DNA of 64,000 nucleotides from Streptococcus cristatus AS 1.3089 (GCF_000385925.1 NC_021175.1:1466213-1530212); one strand, 5' to 3'; positions 48,151 through 58,838 are shown, numbered from the stretch's first letter. Translations and numbers: made by a program. The notes: generated from the sequence alone by a model not told the origin.

Positions 48151-48714
48151 TTATTTCTGACGAATGACAAAATGGCGCTGCGATTGGCTAGATGCCGCTT
48201 GCTTTGCCTGTTTGCCTTGTTTCTGTTGTTTGTTCTTGTTTGCCTTTGGACGATTTTTTTTCTGCTCATCCTTGTTTTTTTTAGAGCCACGTTCTTTAGA
48301 AACTTCTGGATGTTTTTTGCCGTCCGATTTTCTCTTATGATGGGATTTTTTGTCAAAGGCGGCCCGTCTTGGCTGAGCATTTTCCAAAACAAAATAGGCG
48401 CAACCATAATTACAATACTCTAGCAGATAGTCTTGCAAACGGCTGATTTTCTCTGCATTTTCCTTGGCTTTCTCATCCCGATAAAAACCGCGCAATCGCA
48501 ACTGTTCATTGCCCCAATCGCCGACAATATAGTCGAACTTGTTCAGAATTTCTGAAAAGCGTTGGTGAAAGGCTGTCAAGTCAAAGGCCTCTTTATAATT
48601 CTCCACCAATTCAAACTCGAATTTTTCTGCAACTATCTTGCTGCCCATTTGCTTAAATTCTGGGCCAGGGAATTTATTGTAATTATACAACTCAGGTGAA
48701 ATCTCTTTACGCAT
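48151..48714 (-). CDS. yutD: YutD-like protein with basic tail
   Basis: The first 120 residues match the YutD/DUF1027 family of Firmicutes (KFEFELVENYKEAFDLTAFH, FDYIVGDWGNEQLRLRGFY, YLLEYCNYGCAYFVLEN). The rest is a Lys/Gln/Asn-rich low-complexity tail (about 120-180), likely disordered and nucleic-acid binding. The function is unknown. It is co-transcribed with rlmN and the VanZ-like gene. Confidence 0.85.
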   Translation of the reverse strand: MRKEISPELYNYNKFPGPEFKQMGSKIVAEKFEFELVENYKEAFDLTAFHQRFSEILNKFDYIVGDWGNEQLRLRGFYRDEKAKENAEKISRLQDYLLEYCNYGCAYFVLENAQPRRAAFDKKSHHKRKSDGKKHPEVSKERGSKKNKDEQKKNRPKANKNKQQKQGKQAKQAASSQSQRHFVIRQK

Positions 48715-48859
48715 ACCTATCCTTTGTCACTCATCTATCTTACTTCATATTATTTTATCACAAAACAAGGGGAATTTATATTTTTTCAGAAGAAAAAGAT
48801 CTTTCTGTAAAAAGTCAGACGATTTAATAAAAAACATTCTTCGTTCGTCTCTAAAAGAC

Positions 48860-48888
48860 AAAAATCTTAGCCGAAACTAAGATTTTTT
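48860..48888 (-). terminator. Terminator at the end of sepM
   Basis: AAAATCTTAG, TTTCGG loop, CTAAGATTTTT on the minus strand, overlapping the sepM stop. Confidence 0.85.
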
Positions 48889-49973
48889 GGTTTTTCTAAA
48901 TAATCAATCGCGTCCTGAAGCGTCTTAACCGGCACGATTTTCATATCCGTTTTGATTTCCTTGGCTGCTTCAAGCGCTGCTTCATAGTTAGTTTTGGCTT
49001 TAGGATTAGCCTTTTTTTCTTCCTCGCTGACAGGATTGTCTGGGGCAAAGAAGATTGTCGCTCCGATTTTGGCCGCAGAGACGACTTTTTTGTCAATCCC
49101 ACCAATATCTCCAACTTTACCTTCTCTGTCAATGCTACCCGTTCCCGCAATCACGCGGCCGTCTCGCAGGTCAGGATTGGCCAATTGAGTATAGATGGCT
49201 AGGCTAAACATGAGGCCAGCACTAGGACCACCGATACCTTCAGTTGAAAATTCAATCGGAACACTGCTGTTGACTTCCGTGCGGTCAATCAAACTAATGC
49301 CAATTCCGTTTTTTCCATTTTCCAGCTTGATGATTTTCCCAGTCGCTGTCTTGGTTTCTCCATCTTCCTCGTAGGTCACCTTGACACTATCGCCCAAGGC
49401 CTGAGAATTCACATATTTGACCAAATCTTCTGAGCTTTCAAAGGTTTTGTCATTGACTCCCGTCACCGTATCCGCAATATTCAAAATTCCTTTAAAGGTC
49501 GAATCCTGAGCTACTTTCAGAACATAGACACCCAGATAGTTCATCTTGATATCTTTTCCTGCGGTCTTGAGACCTTGGTATTTGGCCATATTCTGCGACG
49601 TTTCCATATAAAATTGGTTAATGCGCATATACTCAGCATCACTCGAGCCACCCGTCATATCCTGAGCCGAATAAATATCCGTAAAAGGCGTCAACCAAGC
49701 GTAGACCAGATGGGCAAAGGTCGCATGCTGGATCCCAACAGTCACAAAATTGTAGGAACCTGCCGCTTGATCCTCTTTTCCGTCCACAGTCAGAACCTTC
49801 CGAATGTCTTCTGCGCCTCCAGGCACCTCAATGTAGTAAGGTAGGGGAACAATGAAAGAGAAAAGGAAGAGCACAACCACAATAATAGAGGCCAGTCCAG
49901 CACAACCAACTACTTTTAAACCACGTTTATCTTCCTTCGTCATCGTTTTCGGATTTGTCATGTCATTATTCAT
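48867..49973 (-). CDS. sepM: PDZ/Lon-type membrane protease SepM
   Basis: Surface serine protease; in S. mutans SepM trims the competence-stimulating peptide. The 368 residues show a membrane anchor (about 22-46), a PDZ domain (about 145-225; [20 protein letters not shown]) and a Lon protease domain with the nucleophile Ser in [14 protein letters not shown] and the Lys in [15 protein letters not shown]. It overlaps coaD by 8 bp, in the conserved rsmD-coaD-sepM order. Confidence 0.93.
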   Translation of the reverse strand: MNNDMTNPKTMTKEDKRGLKVVGCAGLASIIVVVLFLFSFIVPLPYYIEVPGGAEDIRKVLTVDGKEDQAAGSYNFVTVGIQHATFAHLVYAWLTPFTDIYSAQDMTGGSSDAEYMRINQFYMETSQNMAKYQGLKTAGKDIKMNYLGVYVLKVAQDSTFKGILNIADTVTGVNDKTFESSEDLVKYVNSQALGDSVKVTYEEDGETKTATGKIIKLENGKNGIGISLIDRTEVNSSVPIEFSTEGIGGPSAGLMFSLAIYTQLANPDLRDGRVIAGTGSIDREGKVGDIGGIDKKVVSAAKIGATIFFAPDNPVSEEEKKANPKAKTNYEAALEAAKEIKTDMKIVPVKTLQDAIDYLEKPKNLSFG

Positions 49974-50451
49974 CTTTTTTCTCTAACTCCTCAATCACAC
50001 TCGCTGGTACATAGGCAGAAAGATTCTGCTGGAAAGCAATCAATTCCCGCATCGCTGAAGAACTGATGTATCGGTAGGCCGGCTGACTCAGCAAAAAAAC
50101 GGTCTCCAAGTCAGGCTCTAAGTCCTTATTGAAAAAATGCAGGCTAGCTTCATAGTCCAAGTCCTGACCATTGCGTAGGCCGCGGACAAGGGCAGTCACA
50201 CCCAGTCTTTTTGCCACATCGACCGCCAATTCATCATGGGAAGTGATGACTTCCACATTTTCCAAATGCGCCAAAGCCGCTAGAACCATTCTTTTTTTCG
50301 CATGGATGCTAAAAAATCCTTCTTTGTGAGGATTGTAGAAAATGCCCACATACAAGCGATCAAACAGCCGACTGGCACGCTCAATCAAATCCACATGTCC
50401 ATTGGTAATGGGATCAAATGACCCTGTAAAGAGTCCAATTTTATCTGACAT
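49966..50451 (-). CDS. coaD: Phosphopantetheine adenylyltransferase
   Basis: Penultimate step of coenzyme A synthesis. The 161-residue nucleotidyltransferase begins [20 protein letters not shown] (the TxGH motif) and has [15 protein letters not shown] and the ISSSAMREL motif. It overlaps rsmD by 11 bp and sepM by 8 bp. Confidence 0.96.
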   Translation of the reverse strand: MSDKIGLFTGSFDPITNGHVDLIERASRLFDRLYVGIFYNPHKEGFFSIHAKKRMVLAALAHLENVEVITSHDELAVDVAKRLGVTALVRGLRNGQDLDYEASLHFFNKDLEPDLETVFLLSQPAYRYISSSAMRELIAFQQNLSAYVPASVIEELEKKDE

Positions 50452-50980
50452 AGACCGTCACCTTTGAAATTCCATATATTTTTTGCTTCCAGATACCCAA
50501 GTCTGCGATTTCTTCTGGCAAATCAACCGACTTGTCCGTCTCGCAAACAACCATAATATCCTCGCTCAAGAGCTTGCGCTCCGCCATTTTCTCAATATCC
50601 GCGATAATCTGCTCCTTGGCATAGGGCGGATCCAGCAGAACCAGATCAAACTGGCCGGTCAAATGCTCCAAGGCTCGACTCGACTCCATCTTGAGTAGTT
50701 CAAAGCGCGCCGCTTCCTTGGTCATGGCAATATTTTCCGCCACGATAGCTTGTGCTCGCCGATCTTTTTCAACCAAAACAGCGGAATCCATGCCACGAGA
50801 TACCGCCTCAATCCCCAGACTACCGCTACCTGCATAGAGATCCAGCACCCGACCGCCATCAAAATATGGCCCAATCATATTAAAAATCGCACCCTTGACC
50901 TTATCTGTCGTAGGTCGCGTTGTCTTACCATCTAATGTCTTGAGGGGTCTGCCCCCGTACTTCCCTGAAACAACTCTCAT
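50441..50980 (-). CDS. rsmD: 16S rRNA guanine-N2 methyltransferase RsmD
   Basis: Methylates G966 of 16S rRNA. The 179 residues from the ATG at 50980 ([18 protein letters not shown]) include the SAM motif [19 protein letters not shown] and the catalytic [10 protein letters not shown]. The start has no Shine-Dalgarno; a -10 box lies only 7 bp upstream, so the mRNA may be leaderless. First of rsmD-coaD-sepM. Confidence 0.95.
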   Translation of the reverse strand: MRVVSGKYGGRPLKTLDGKTTRPTTDKVKGAIFNMIGPYFDGGRVLDLYAGSGSLGIEAVSRGMDSAVLVEKDRRAQAIVAENIAMTKEAARFELLKMESSRALEHLTGQFDLVLLDPPYAKEQIIADIEKMAERKLLSEDIMVVCETDKSVDLPEEIADLGIWKQKIYGISKVTVYVR

Positions 50981-50987
50981 AAAAAAC

Positions 50988-50996
50988 ATTATAACA
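50988..50996 (-). promoter_or_regulatory. Extended -10 promoter directly before rsmD
   Basis: TGTTATAAT on the minus strand ends 7 bp before the rsmD ATG, which would place the transcription start at or next to the A of ATG. Confidence 0.6.
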
Positions 50997-51051
50997 AAAA
51001 TATTGAAAAGCTGATAGTAATTGCTAAGGCTGGACTTTATTCTCTAGCAAA

Positions 51052-51077
51052 AAACGGAAACAAGGCTATTTCCGTTC
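51052..51077 (-). terminator. Terminator at the end of yidD
   Basis: AACGGAAA pairs with TTTCCGTT, followed by TTTT on the minus strand; it overlaps the last codons of yidD. Confidence 0.75.
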
Positions 51078-51326
51078 GAAGTCTATTTTAGAGTCATTCC
51101 GCCGAAGACTAAAATGATCCGGGACTGGATCGTCCCCTTCCTCGGACCAGGGATGGCAGCGGCCAATTCTGGCCAAGCCCATCAGCACCCCCTTGGCCCC
51201 GTGTTTTTCAATGGCTTCAATCATGTAATTGGAACAAGTCGGCCGAAAACGGCAGGAAGGCGGAAAGGTAGGGGAAATAAAGCGCTGGTAAAAACGAACC
51301 GGCGCTATCAATATTTTCTTCATCAT
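51066..51326 (-). CDS. yidD: Membrane protein insertion efficiency factor YidD
   Basis: A small amphipathic membrane-associated protein that assists YidC-dependent insertion. The 86 residues show the family core [20 protein letters not shown], with [12 protein letters not shown] and RIGRCHPW following. Its ATG overlaps the rluB stop by 4 bp (two tandem ATGs, either usable). Last gene of the scpA-scpB-rluB-yidD run. Confidence 0.93.
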   Translation of the reverse strand: MMKKILIAPVRFYQRFISPTFPPSCRFRPTCSNYMIEAIEKHGAKGVLMGLARIGRCHPWSEEGDDPVPDHFSLRRNDSKIDFERK

Positions 51327-52054
51327 TTTTTCTTAGTCTTGGTCACAGCCAAATTATGCAACTGGCTGACTTCCTTTTTACTCAATCGACGTGCTTCACC
51401 TGGCTTGAGGCCAGTCAAATCCAGATGTCCAAACTGAGTCCGTGAAAGCTTGTCCACTGGAAGCCCCACCGCTTCAAACATCTTCTTGACCTGATGATTA
51501 CGCCCTTCATGGATGGTCAACTGAACAACCGAGCGATTCTTCACGGGATCGACCTTGAGAATCTCATAGACTGCTGGCTTGGTCTTCTTGCCCTCAATGA
51601 CCAGACCGCGGGTCAGCGGACGCAGAACTTCCTTATTGGCCACACCCTTGATACGCGCCACATAGACCTTGTCAATTTCATTTCGTGGGTGAATCATTTC
51701 ATCTGTGAAGTCACCGTCATTGGTCAAAATCAAGGCACCAGAAGTATCCCAGTCTAGTCGGCCAACGGGATAAATCCGTTCCTTAACCTGCGGCAGCAAA
51801 TCAACGACTGTTTTACGCCCCTTGTCATCGGTCACGCTGGAAATCACCCCTCGCGGTTTATTGAGCAGGTAGTAGACCTTTTCTTCATTGTAGATAGGCT
51901 GGCCTTCTACTTCTACTCGGTCGCCCGACTTGATGGTCGTCGCTAGCTCACGCACCACCTGACCATTCACGGTCACTAGCCCCTGCTTGATCAGCTCCTC
52001 AGCCTTTCTCCGGCTGGCAATTCCCGCATGGGCAATGTATTTATTGATTCTCAT
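51323..52054 (-). CDS. rluB: 23S rRNA pseudouridine synthase RluB-type
   Basis: Modifies U2605-type sites of 23S rRNA. With the ATG at 52054 ([20 protein letters not shown], 8 bp after AAAGGA) it has 243 residues; the 30-codon upstream extension has no site. It contains the S4 domain, then [19 protein letters not shown] (catalytic Asp) and [16 protein letters not shown] 133-bp gap separates it from scpB. Confidence 0.94.
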   Translation of the reverse strand: MRINKYIAHAGIASRRKAEELIKQGLVTVNGQVVRELATTIKSGDRVEVEGQPIYNEEKVYYLLNKPRGVISSVTDDKGRKTVVDLLPQVKERIYPVGRLDWDTSGALILTNDGDFTDEMIHPRNEIDKVYVARIKGVANKEVLRPLTRGLVIEGKKTKPAVYEILKVDPVKNRSVVQLTIHEGRNHQVKKMFEAVGLPVDKLSRTQFGHLDLTGLKPGEARRLSKKEVSQLHNLAVTKTKKK

Positions 52055-52187
52055 CGATATTGTCCTTTCACAAGATACAAAGACCATTTTCACAACTTTA
52101 ACAGCTGGAAAAATGGCAACTAGGGAAAGCAGTGCCTTCCTCAAAGCTTGGAACCGTTCAGAAAACGTCCCTTATAGGATGAACTTG

Positions 52188-52733
52188 TCATTCTCCGAAA
52201 AGCTGACTTTCCTCAGCAATAAGCTCCGCTTCGTCCACAATCGGCAATTCATCCAAATGATTGATGCCCATATAGTCCAAAAAATAATCCGTCGTCACAT
52301 AGAGATTGGGACGGCCAATGACTTCCTTCTTGCCATCTTCCCGAATCAGCTCAAAGGCCAGCAATTTCGAAATCGCTCCGCTGGAATTGACCCCACGAAT
52401 ATCATCGATCTCCACCCTTGTAATGGGTTGCTTGTAAGCAATGATCGACAAGGTTTCCAGTGCCGCTCGGGATAAGCTCTGGTTAATCGGTGCCCGTGAA
52501 TACTCTCGTAAAATCTCAGCAAATTCAGGCTTGGTGACCAACTTATAGGTCTTTGAAGTTTCCAGCAAGGTCAAGCTGGAGTCGGGATTTGCCTGATAGT
52601 TCTCCGCCAATTTTTCCAAACTCTGGATGACGCCAGTCGGCGGCAAGGAGAGGATTTCTGATAGCTGATGAACTTTCAGACCGTCTTCCCCCGCTACAAA
52701 AAGCAGGGCTTCAATCTCTGCTAATTTACTCAT
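52188..52733 (-). CDS. scpB: Condensin subunit ScpB
   Basis: Winged-helix partner of SMC-ScpA in chromosome segregation. The 181 residues include [20 protein letters not shown], two winged-helix domains ([20 protein letters not shown] is diagnostic) and an acidic tail. It overlaps scpA by 8 bp. Confidence 0.95.
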   Translation of the reverse strand: MSKLAEIEALLFVAGEDGLKVHQLSEILSLPPTGVIQSLEKLAENYQANPDSSLTLLETSKTYKLVTKPEFAEILREYSRAPINQSLSRAALETLSIIAYKQPITRVEIDDIRGVNSSGAISKLLAFELIREDGKKEVIGRPNLYVTTDYFLDYMGINHLDELPIVDEAELIAEESQLFGE

Positions 52734-53436
52734 TCTTTCTTCCTACTAAATAAATATTTCCAAAGTTTTCCTCCTGAATGACCTGCACCTCCTGCACCTT
52801 GACTAACTCCAAGGTTGCTAAGAAGAGTGTAATCACTTCATTCATGTCTTTGGTTTCTGCAAAAATATCTTGCAGGGCAAGGCGTTTATGAGCCCGACAG
52901 CGCTGGCGCACTACTTCCATCATGTCCTCGATCTTGTACTCATCTCGCACAATGGTCGTATGACTCTTGGAAAACTCCTCCTGCTTCTTGGTCATCACCT
53001 TGGAAAAAGCCAAAAAGAGATCAACAGCTGTCTTGTCATGCAGGAGCTCAGCGTCTTCATAGACCAATTCCAGCTTGGGTTTGGAGTAGTAAAGAGCTCG
53101 GTCCTCATGCTGGAGGGACATTTTCTGGCCTAGCAGCTTAAACTTCCGATATTCCTCAATCTGACTCAGCAAATCCTGCTCCAGATCGTCTTCCAAATCT
53201 ACTTGATCTACCACCTTGGGCAAGAGCTTGCGACTCTTAATCAACATGAGCTGGCTAGCCATGACCATGTATTCTCCCGTCACTTCCAGCCGCATGGCCT
53301 GCAGAGTAGACACATAGTCCAGATATTGCTCGATGACCTCGGTAATGGGCACATCGTAAATATCTACCTGATACTTGGATACGAGGTGGAGCAACAAGTC
53401 CAGCGGCCCCTCAAAATCTTTTAACTTGATATCCAT
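52726..53436 (-). CDS. scpA: Condensin kleisin ScpA
   Basis: Kleisin that bridges SMC heads. The 236 residues begin [20 protein letters not shown] and contain [20 protein letters not shown] and [14 protein letters not shown] residues, with a C-terminal winged helix. It starts 2 bp after the xerD-like gene and overlaps scpB. Confidence 0.95.
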   Translation of the reverse strand: MDIKLKDFEGPLDLLLHLVSKYQVDIYDVPITEVIEQYLDYVSTLQAMRLEVTGEYMVMASQLMLIKSRKLLPKVVDQVDLEDDLEQDLLSQIEEYRKFKLLGQKMSLQHEDRALYYSKPKLELVYEDAELLHDKTAVDLFLAFSKVMTKKQEEFSKSHTTIVRDEYKIEDMMEVVRQRCRAHKRLALQDIFAETKDMNEVITLFLATLELVKVQEVQVIQEENFGNIYLVGRKNE

Positions 53437-53438
53437 TC

Positions 53439-54170
53439 TTATCTGTATTTTTCTAATGTAATCACTGTCTTCAAGCCCAGATCACGAGCAATGTCGTAGA
53501 TACCGACACCTTTTTCCCGCTGGCGCAGGATAAATTGTTCCCGCAGGCTTTGGGCTGACAAGCTAGCCTGCCCTTGCTCAATCAAGAAAGCTTCTAGCTG
53601 GCGAAAGCCCCATTGGCGTGAATAGGACTTGCCATTCTTTTCAAATAGATAAGTCCCTGTCAAATAAGCGCCCAACTCGCTCGTCAGACTTTCAGGGATT
53701 TTAATAATCCGCTTCTGCCCAGCCTTCTCAATCCGTAAAACCTGAAAGTCAAGATTGACATCTTCAACCTTGACCTGCAGGATTTCACTTGGCAAGAGAC
53801 CCATTTCCAAAATCAAGAGCGCTATCAACCGGCCTTGTGGTACCGCAGAAGCTTCCCAAAAGGCTGACAAGTCCATCAGCTCACTTCCCAGTTCCTTGGA
53901 AATAGCGACTTTTGGCAGGGTTAAGCGGTGAAATTCCCCAATCATCTTGTTCTCATAAAGATAATAGAGAAATTGATTGACCGCTGAGAGCTTCCGCTTC
54001 TGGACAGCTGCCTTGAAATCCTTGATGGAGGCTTGATAAATCCGCAAATTGGTTTCTGTCACCTTGCTGTGGATTTCATTGACAAATTGCTCCAAATCGT
54101 AGGAATAGGCTAATTTTGAATTTTCTGAGATATTTTTTTGTTCTAAAAAAGGAGTGATATGTTCTTTCAT
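53439..54170 (-). CDS. XerD-like tyrosine recombinase homologue with degenerate active site
   Basis: A 243-residue protein with the SAM-like N-terminal domain ([20 protein letters not shown]) and the catalytic-domain fold of XerC/D. The key residues are altered: the GLR of box I reads [11 protein letters not shown] (Arg missing), the HxLR region reads SAQSLREQF (His missing), although a Tyr remains near the end (ITLEKYR). Streptococci carry this XerD-like protein next to scpA; their real dif recombinase is XerS elsewhere. It is probably not a recombinase, or a much weakened one. Overlaps the CBS gene by 4 bp. Confidence 0.88.
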   Translation of the reverse strand: MKEHITPFLEQKNISENSKLAYSYDLEQFVNEIHSKVTETNLRIYQASIKDFKAAVQKRKLSAVNQFLYYLYENKMIGEFHRLTLPKVAISKELGSELMDLSAFWEASAVPQGRLIALLILEMGLLPSEILQVKVEDVNLDFQVLRIEKAGQKRIIKIPESLTSELGAYLTGTYLFEKNGKSYSRQWGFRQLEAFLIEQGQASLSAQSLREQFILRQREKGVGIYDIARDLGLKTVITLEKYR

Positions 54171-54628
54171 TTTTTGGAAATCTCATACTGACTCGTGAAG
54201 GTATGCATCAACGAGTTAACAGCTTTTAAAATCGACTTTCTAGTAATGATACCATAAAAATGTTGTTTTTTATCCACAACAGGCAGGAAAGACTCATCCA
54301 CCAGCTTGTGCAAAACGTCCGCAATCTGGTAATCTGGCTCGACCGTCAGACCATCCTTTCGTGTCATGTGGACAATATCCATCGACATAAACTCTTCCTC
54401 TGCCAGCTCATGCTTCATCCGATAGGCCATGATGTCCGTCAGAGAAATGGTGCCAACGAACTTTTTCTCCGCAGTCACCACTGGAATGCGCGAATAGGTC
54501 ATCTGACTAAGCAAGAGAATAGCATGATCCACATTGTGCGTGTCAATCATGACCGCCAGATTCTCCCCCGGCGTCAAAAAAGTGTCTTCCAAATCCAGAA
54601 GGTAATCTTCAAATTCCTTAGCAATCAT
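54167..54628 (-). CDS. CBS-domain protein (CbpB-like)
   Basis: A 153-residue protein made almost entirely of a CBS pair (MTYSRIPVVTAEKKFVGTIS and SFLPVVDKKQHFYGIITRKS). It resembles CbpB/DarB-type proteins that bind c-di-AMP in streptococci and Bacillus and modulate (p)ppGpp metabolism; that ligand is inferred. It overlaps the phosphodiesterase gene by 4 bp and the XerD-like gene by 4 bp. Confidence 0.82.
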   Translation of the reverse strand: MIAKEFEDYLLDLEDTFLTPGENLAVMIDTHNVDHAILLLSQMTYSRIPVVTAEKKFVGTISLTDIMAYRMKHELAEEEFMSMDIVHMTRKDGLTVEPDYQIADVLHKLVDESFLPVVDKKQHFYGIITRKSILKAVNSLMHTFTSQYEISKK

Positions 54629-55146
54629 CGGGCAAACTCCTTGGACAAGCTTGGATAGAGCTCATGATTTCGCGTATAAAAATCAATCTTAAAGAGGTCA
54701 TTATCAATCTCTACCTTAGCGTAGAGACGTTCGTTGATTGAGCCACGAGGTTGGCTAATGGAGCCCGGATTGAGAAAGAGAGTTTTCCCTTGCATCCAAG
54801 CATCTGGAACGTGTAAATGCCCATAGAGACAGATATCTGCCCCTACTTCCTGAGCCCAGAGATCCAGCTTTTGGAAGCTAAAGTTGATATTGAAAAGGTG
54901 CCCGTGGGTCTGGGCAATAATAGTCCCATCCAAATCTGTCACCAGTCGCTCTGGATAGCCAGGATAAAAGTCCATATTGCCTGCCACGACATGAATCCCT
55001 TTCCAGACTTCATCCTCAAAAGGTAACTCGGAGTCTCCATCATGGAAAATAGCATCGACTTTTCCTAGATAATGGTCTTTAATTGCTTTGACAATGGCAC
55101 GATCCCCATGGGAATCGCTCATTACGATGATTGTTTGCTTTGCCAT
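54625..55146 (-). CDS. YfcE/MJ0936-type metallophosphodiesterase
   Basis: A 173-residue calcineurin-like phosphoesterase with motifs [35 protein letters not shown] and [10 protein letters not shown] for two metal ions. The physiological substrate is unknown. It overlaps rdgB by 25 bp. Confidence 0.9.
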   Translation of the reverse strand: MAKQTIIVMSDSHGDRAIVKAIKDHYLGKVDAIFHDGDSELPFEDEVWKGIHVVAGNMDFYPGYPERLVTDLDGTIIAQTHGHLFNINFSFQKLDLWAQEVGADICLYGHLHVPDAWMQGKTLFLNPGSISQPRGSINERLYAKVEIDNDLFKIDFYTRNHELYPSLSKEFAR

Positions 55147-56099
55147 GCTGGAAATACCTCCAATAATTTTTGCACTGCTTGTGCACGATGGGACTGGGCA
55201 TTTTTTTCGTCGATGGTCAGCTCAGCTGATGTTTTTCCTGTCTCTCCGACCAAGAACAAAGGATCATAGCCAAAGCCATTTTCACCTTTTGGCTCATGGG
55301 CAATGTAGCCCGGCCAATCCGCTTCAACCACTAAGGATTCCTTATCTGGACTTGCGACCACCAGAGTTGTGTGGAAATGAGCAGAGCGGTCTTTAATATC
55401 AAAGACCATGGCCAGTTCATGTAGGAGTTTGATATTGTTTTCATCATCTGTTGCACCAACGCCAGCAAAGCGAGCGGACCAAACACCTGGTAAGCCGCCC
55501 AATACATCTACTTGCAAGCCTGAATCATCTGCCAAAACCATTTTGCCAGTCAACTTGCTAATCGTTTCCGCCTTGAGGCGGGCATTTTCTTCAAAGGTCA
55601 TGCCTGTTTCAGCCACTTCTGGCAAATCAGGATAGTCATTCAGATTTTCTACCTCGTAGCCCAACTTCCCGAAAAGCTTACGGAACTCTGCTGTCTTGCC
55701 CTCATTGCGCGTCGCAATCAAGAGGGTATCCTTGACATCTTTTGCTCCCAGAAAGGCTTGTAAATCTACACCAGTCTGCGGCAGATGGACATAGAGGAGT
55801 TTTCCCCCTTCAACCAAAAGAAGGGCTCCCTGTCGCTGCAACAATTCTAACTTTCGACCCGTTTCCTGATTTAAAATATCCAGCAAGAAGGTCAAAAAGC
55901 GAAAGGCTGAGCCGTAGCGAATGACCGTGATATTTAAGGGCAGGCCTAGCTCCTCTTCCGCTAAAATACTCTCTAAGCGGTCTAAAATCTCAGAAGCTTC
56001 AACTGGCACCTGCTCGAACTCACTGTAAGAGGCACTTTGTCCCCATTCAGCTACATACCAGTCAGAGCCATCTTTGTATTCATAAATGTTCTTTGTCAT
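55122..56099 (-). CDS. rdgB: XTP/dITP diphosphatase with streptococcal N-terminal extension
   Basis: House-cleaning pyrophosphatase for non-canonical purine NTPs. The catalytic Ham1 domain occupies about residues 125-318 ([61 protein letters not shown]). The first 123 residues form a separate domain ([20 protein letters not shown]) found fused to RdgB in streptococci, with no assigned function. The 325-residue length is normal for the genus. Overlaps murI by 4 bp. Confidence 0.94.
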   Translation of the reverse strand: MTKNIYEYKDGSDWYVAEWGQSASYSEFEQVPVEASEILDRLESILAEEELGLPLNITVIRYGSAFRFLTFLLDILNQETGRKLELLQRQGALLLVEGGKLLYVHLPQTGVDLQAFLGAKDVKDTLLIATRNEGKTAEFRKLFGKLGYEVENLNDYPDLPEVAETGMTFEENARLKAETISKLTGKMVLADDSGLQVDVLGGLPGVWSARFAGVGATDDENNIKLLHELAMVFDIKDRSAHFHTTLVVASPDKESLVVEADWPGYIAHEPKGENGFGYDPLFLVGETGKTSAELTIDEKNAQSHRAQAVQKLLEVFPAWQSKQSS

Positions 56100-56890
56100 A
56101 AGGTCACATGCTCCACATTGACTTTCAGATTCAGCCAGTTTTCAGCGATTTCCGCAAATCTCTTAGCATTGGCTGTAGTATAAAAACGATGGTTCAGTTC
56201 ATGCTTCTCGCGGCTACGATTGATTTCAAAATAATTGAGCAGGACAGAAATATCCCGCACACACTCAGCTCCGCTGTCAATCAACTTGACACTCGGCCCC
56301 ATCATATTTTGAATAATCGGCCGGAGCAAAGGATAGTGGGTACAGCCCAAAACAAGAGTATCCACCTTACCCGCCAGAGGATGGAGAGTCTCATAAACCA
56401 CCTTTTTAGTCAGGCTGGACTGGAGCTCATTTGACTCCACCAGTGGGACAAACTTAGGGCAAGCCAAGCTCTGCACCTCCATCTCAGGAGAGAGGGCCTC
56501 AATCTTTTGTCGGTAAATATCGGACTGAACCGTCATAGGAGTCCCGATGACCCCAATTTTGCCACCAGTCGTAGACTTGATGGCAGCGCTAGCTCCGGGC
56601 AAAATCACACCGAGGACAGGAATGTCCAACTTAGCCTTGACCTCCTCCCAGACAACAGCTGTGGCAGTATTGCAGGCAATAACTATCATCTTGACATCCT
56701 TGGTCAAGAGAAAATTGACCAACTGCCAAGTATAGTCCCGAATCTGCTCCGCCGGCCTAGGACCATATGGAGCCCGAGCCGAATCACCTATATAAACCAC
56801 TTCCTCGTGGGGGAGTTGCCGCATCAATTCACGGACAACAGTCAGACCGCCCACCCCAGAGTCCAAAAATCCAATCGGTCGGTTATCCAT
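56096..56890 (-). CDS. murI: Glutamate racemase
   Basis: Makes D-glutamate for peptidoglycan (used by MurD, encoded at 29 kb). The 264 residues contain [16 protein letters not shown], the first catalytic Cys in [13 protein letters not shown], and the second in [13 protein letters not shown]. It overlaps rdgB by 4 bp; start codon at 56890 in [10 protein letters not shown]. Confidence 0.96.
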   Translation of the reverse strand: MDNRPIGFLDSGVGGLTVVRELMRQLPHEEVVYIGDSARAPYGPRPAEQIRDYTWQLVNFLLTKDVKMIVIACNTATAVVWEEVKAKLDIPVLGVILPGASAAIKSTTGGKIGVIGTPMTVQSDIYRQKIEALSPEMEVQSLACPKFVPLVESNELQSSLTKKVVYETLHPLAGKVDTLVLGCTHYPLLRPIIQNMMGPSVKLIDSGAECVRDISVLLNYFEINRSREKHELNHRFYTTANAKRFAEIAENWLNLKVNVEHVTL

Positions 56891-56988
56891 ACAGTCTTCT
56901 TTCTAAAACAAGGGATTGGAAGCCTAGCCCAAATCCCCATTTTTATATAGAAATCTCCGTCTGCCACCAAAGGGCGGCTGAGAGAAGC

Positions 56989-57237
56989 TTATTTTTTGTT
57001 TTTATTTTTAGCAACTGCTGCTTTTTGTTGGTTGATGATTTGGCGGTAAACTTGTTGAACGCGTGCTTCACTTGGTTTTTGACCATTGGCACTGAGCAAC
57101 ATCCGCACTGCTTCTACATTGAGACGTGGATTTTCCGCAAATTCCTTTTCGACCTGACGGCGAAGCAAGTACATACCAAGCAAAATCCCACCAAAGAAAG
57201 CCAGCATAATCAATAAAATTGCTAACAATGTATTCAT
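56989..57237 (-). CDS. yneF: YneF/UPF0154 membrane protein
   Basis: An 82-residue protein with one N-terminal membrane helix ([21 protein letters not shown]), the family core [32 protein letters not shown] and a Lys/Asn tail. The function is unknown; it is widespread in Firmicutes. It has its own promoter. Confidence 0.88.
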   Translation of the reverse strand: MNTLLAILLIMLAFFGGILLGMYLLRRQVEKEFAENPRLNVEAVRMLLSANGQKPSEARVQQVYRQIINQQKAAVAKNKNKK

Positions 57238-57277
57238 AATAATCCGAACTCCTGTTTCATTTTTTACATTACTCTTT

Positions 57278-57305
57278 ATTATACCAAATTATCTCTATTT
57301 TTCAA
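57278..57305 (-). promoter_or_regulatory. yneF promoter
   Basis: TTGAAA (57300-57305, overlapping the end of lysA), 16 bp, TATAAT (57278-57283) on the minus strand. Confidence 0.65.
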
Positions 57306-58545
57306 AATCAAAGCCATAGAGAGTCGCGAAATAATCCTCTGGCCTTTCTGCCCGACGAATCATGCGAGCCTGACCATTTTCCTCCAGGAGAATCTCGCTA
57401 GAGCGCAATTTGGCATTGTATTGGTAGCCCATGGAGAAGCCGTGAGCACCAGTATCGTGAATGACTAGCGTATCGCCAATCTGACTGATAGGAAATTCCC
57501 GCTGGATGGCAAATTTATCGTTGTTTTCACAGAGGCTGCCGACCACATCGACAATCTCCGTCGGTCCTTCAGGTCGATCCATATTGGTAATATGGTGATA
57601 AGCTCCGTACATAGCGGGACGCAGGAGATTAACCGCAGAAGCATCCACTCCCAGATAGGTCCGATAGGTTTGCTTTTTGTGAGTCACCTTGGTCACCAAA
57701 AGACCGAAAGGAGCCAGCATAAAACGGCCCAGCTCGGTAAAAATCTTGACCTGCCCCAGACCAGCTGGAGTCAGGATGTCCTCATAGGCCTGACGAACTT
57801 CCTGACCGATGACCGCAATATCATTTTCCTCGCCATCAGGCTGATAATTGACCCCAACACCGCCAGACAGATTGATAAAATCCAGCTCAACTCCTGTCTC
57901 AGCCACTACTTCTACAGCCAGCTCAAAAAGCTGCCGAGCCAGTGCTGGATAGTAGTCATTGCTGACAGTATTGGAGGCCAAGAGGGCATGGATGCCGAAT
58001 TTCTCTGCTCCCAGCTCCTTGAGGTCTTTGAAGGCTTGAATCAGCTGCACCTTGGTCATACCAAACTTGGCTTCCTCTGGATGATCCATGATGCTGGTCC
58101 CCAGCTCAAAGACACCACCGGGATTGTAGCGGCAAGAGATCACCTTGGGAATCCCGGCCACTTCCTTCAAGAAAGCCACGTCTTCGTAAGCATCTAGATT
58201 AATGGTCGCTCCCAGCTCCCGCGCCAGACGAAACTCCTCGGCTGGCGTATTATTGGACGAAAACATGATCTCATCCCCAGCAAATCCCATCTTTTGGCTC
58301 ATGAGCAGTTCCACATAGCTGGCACAGTCCACCCCGCAGCCCTCTTCCTTGAGGATTTTTAAAATAGCAGGATTTGGTGTCGCCTTGACGGCAAAATATT
58401 CCTTAAAACCAGCATTCCAAGCAAAAGCCTCATGTAAAGCCCGCGCTCTCGCTCGAATCCCCTTCTCATCATACAGATGAAAAGGCGTTGAAAACTGCGC
58501 TGTCAGCTCCGCCAAGCGCTCACGACTGATAAATGGAGTTTTCAT
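57295..58545 (-). CDS. lysA: Diaminopimelate decarboxylase
   Basis: PLP enzyme converting meso-DAP to lysine, which streptococci use in the peptidoglycan stem peptide. With the ATG at 58545 (MKTPFISRERLAELTAQFST, after AGGAG) it has 416 residues. Motifs: FAVKATPNP (PLP Lys), the Gly-rich NLSGGVGVNY, ELGRFMLAPFG, and the active-site Cys in GSLCENNDKFA. It is monocistronic. Confidence 0.94.
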   Translation of the reverse strand: MKTPFISRERLAELTAQFSTPFHLYDEKGIRARARALHEAFAWNAGFKEYFAVKATPNPAILKILKEEGCGVDCASYVELLMSQKMGFAGDEIMFSSNNTPAEEFRLARELGATINLDAYEDVAFLKEVAGIPKVISCRYNPGGVFELGTSIMDHPEEAKFGMTKVQLIQAFKDLKELGAEKFGIHALLASNTVSNDYYPALARQLFELAVEVVAETGVELDFINLSGGVGVNYQPDGEENDIAVIGQEVRQAYEDILTPAGLGQVKIFTELGRFMLAPFGLLVTKVTHKKQTYRTYLGVDASAVNLLRPAMYGAYHHITNMDRPEGPTEIVDVVGSLCENNDKFAIQREFPISQIGDTLVIHDTGAHGFSMGYQYNAKLRSSEILLEENGQARMIRRAERPEDYFATLYGFDFEK

Positions 58546-58576
58546 ACACGCTCCTACTTTCTCTTTTACTGACAAT

Positions 58577-58585
58577 ATTATAACA
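58577..58585 (-). promoter_or_regulatory. Extended -10 promoter of lysA
   Basis: TGTTATAAT on the minus strand, about 30 bp upstream of the lysA start; no clear -35. Confidence 0.55.
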
Positions 58586-58723
58586 CAAGTGTAGGCTGGG
58601 GAGGGGAAAAAATAGACTCCAGAATTTCTACAATGGTTTTATCCATCACGGAAACCCTAGAGCCTGTAAATCATAAAATTAGAGAATATTTATATGGAAT
58701 AAGTTAGGAGTTATGACATATAT

Positions 58724-58838
58724 TTAAGACATACCCTCATCAAATTCATTTACATAGGGAATGCTGAACTCGTTAGTCTGTTCAAATCCCAACTCAATTT
58801 CCCAATATGTATGAAGAAAGCTGTTATGTTGTAGTTAT
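58724..58838 (-). pseudogene. Short coding-like remnant
   Basis: A minus-strand frame without start reads NSFLHTYWEIELGFEQTNEF, then SIPYVNEFDEGMS, and stops at 58724-58726. Composition looks like the C-terminus of a small acidic protein, perhaps an immunity-type protein, but I do not recognise it. The rest of the 58586-59027 gap is AT-rich with nothing readable. Confidence 0.3.
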
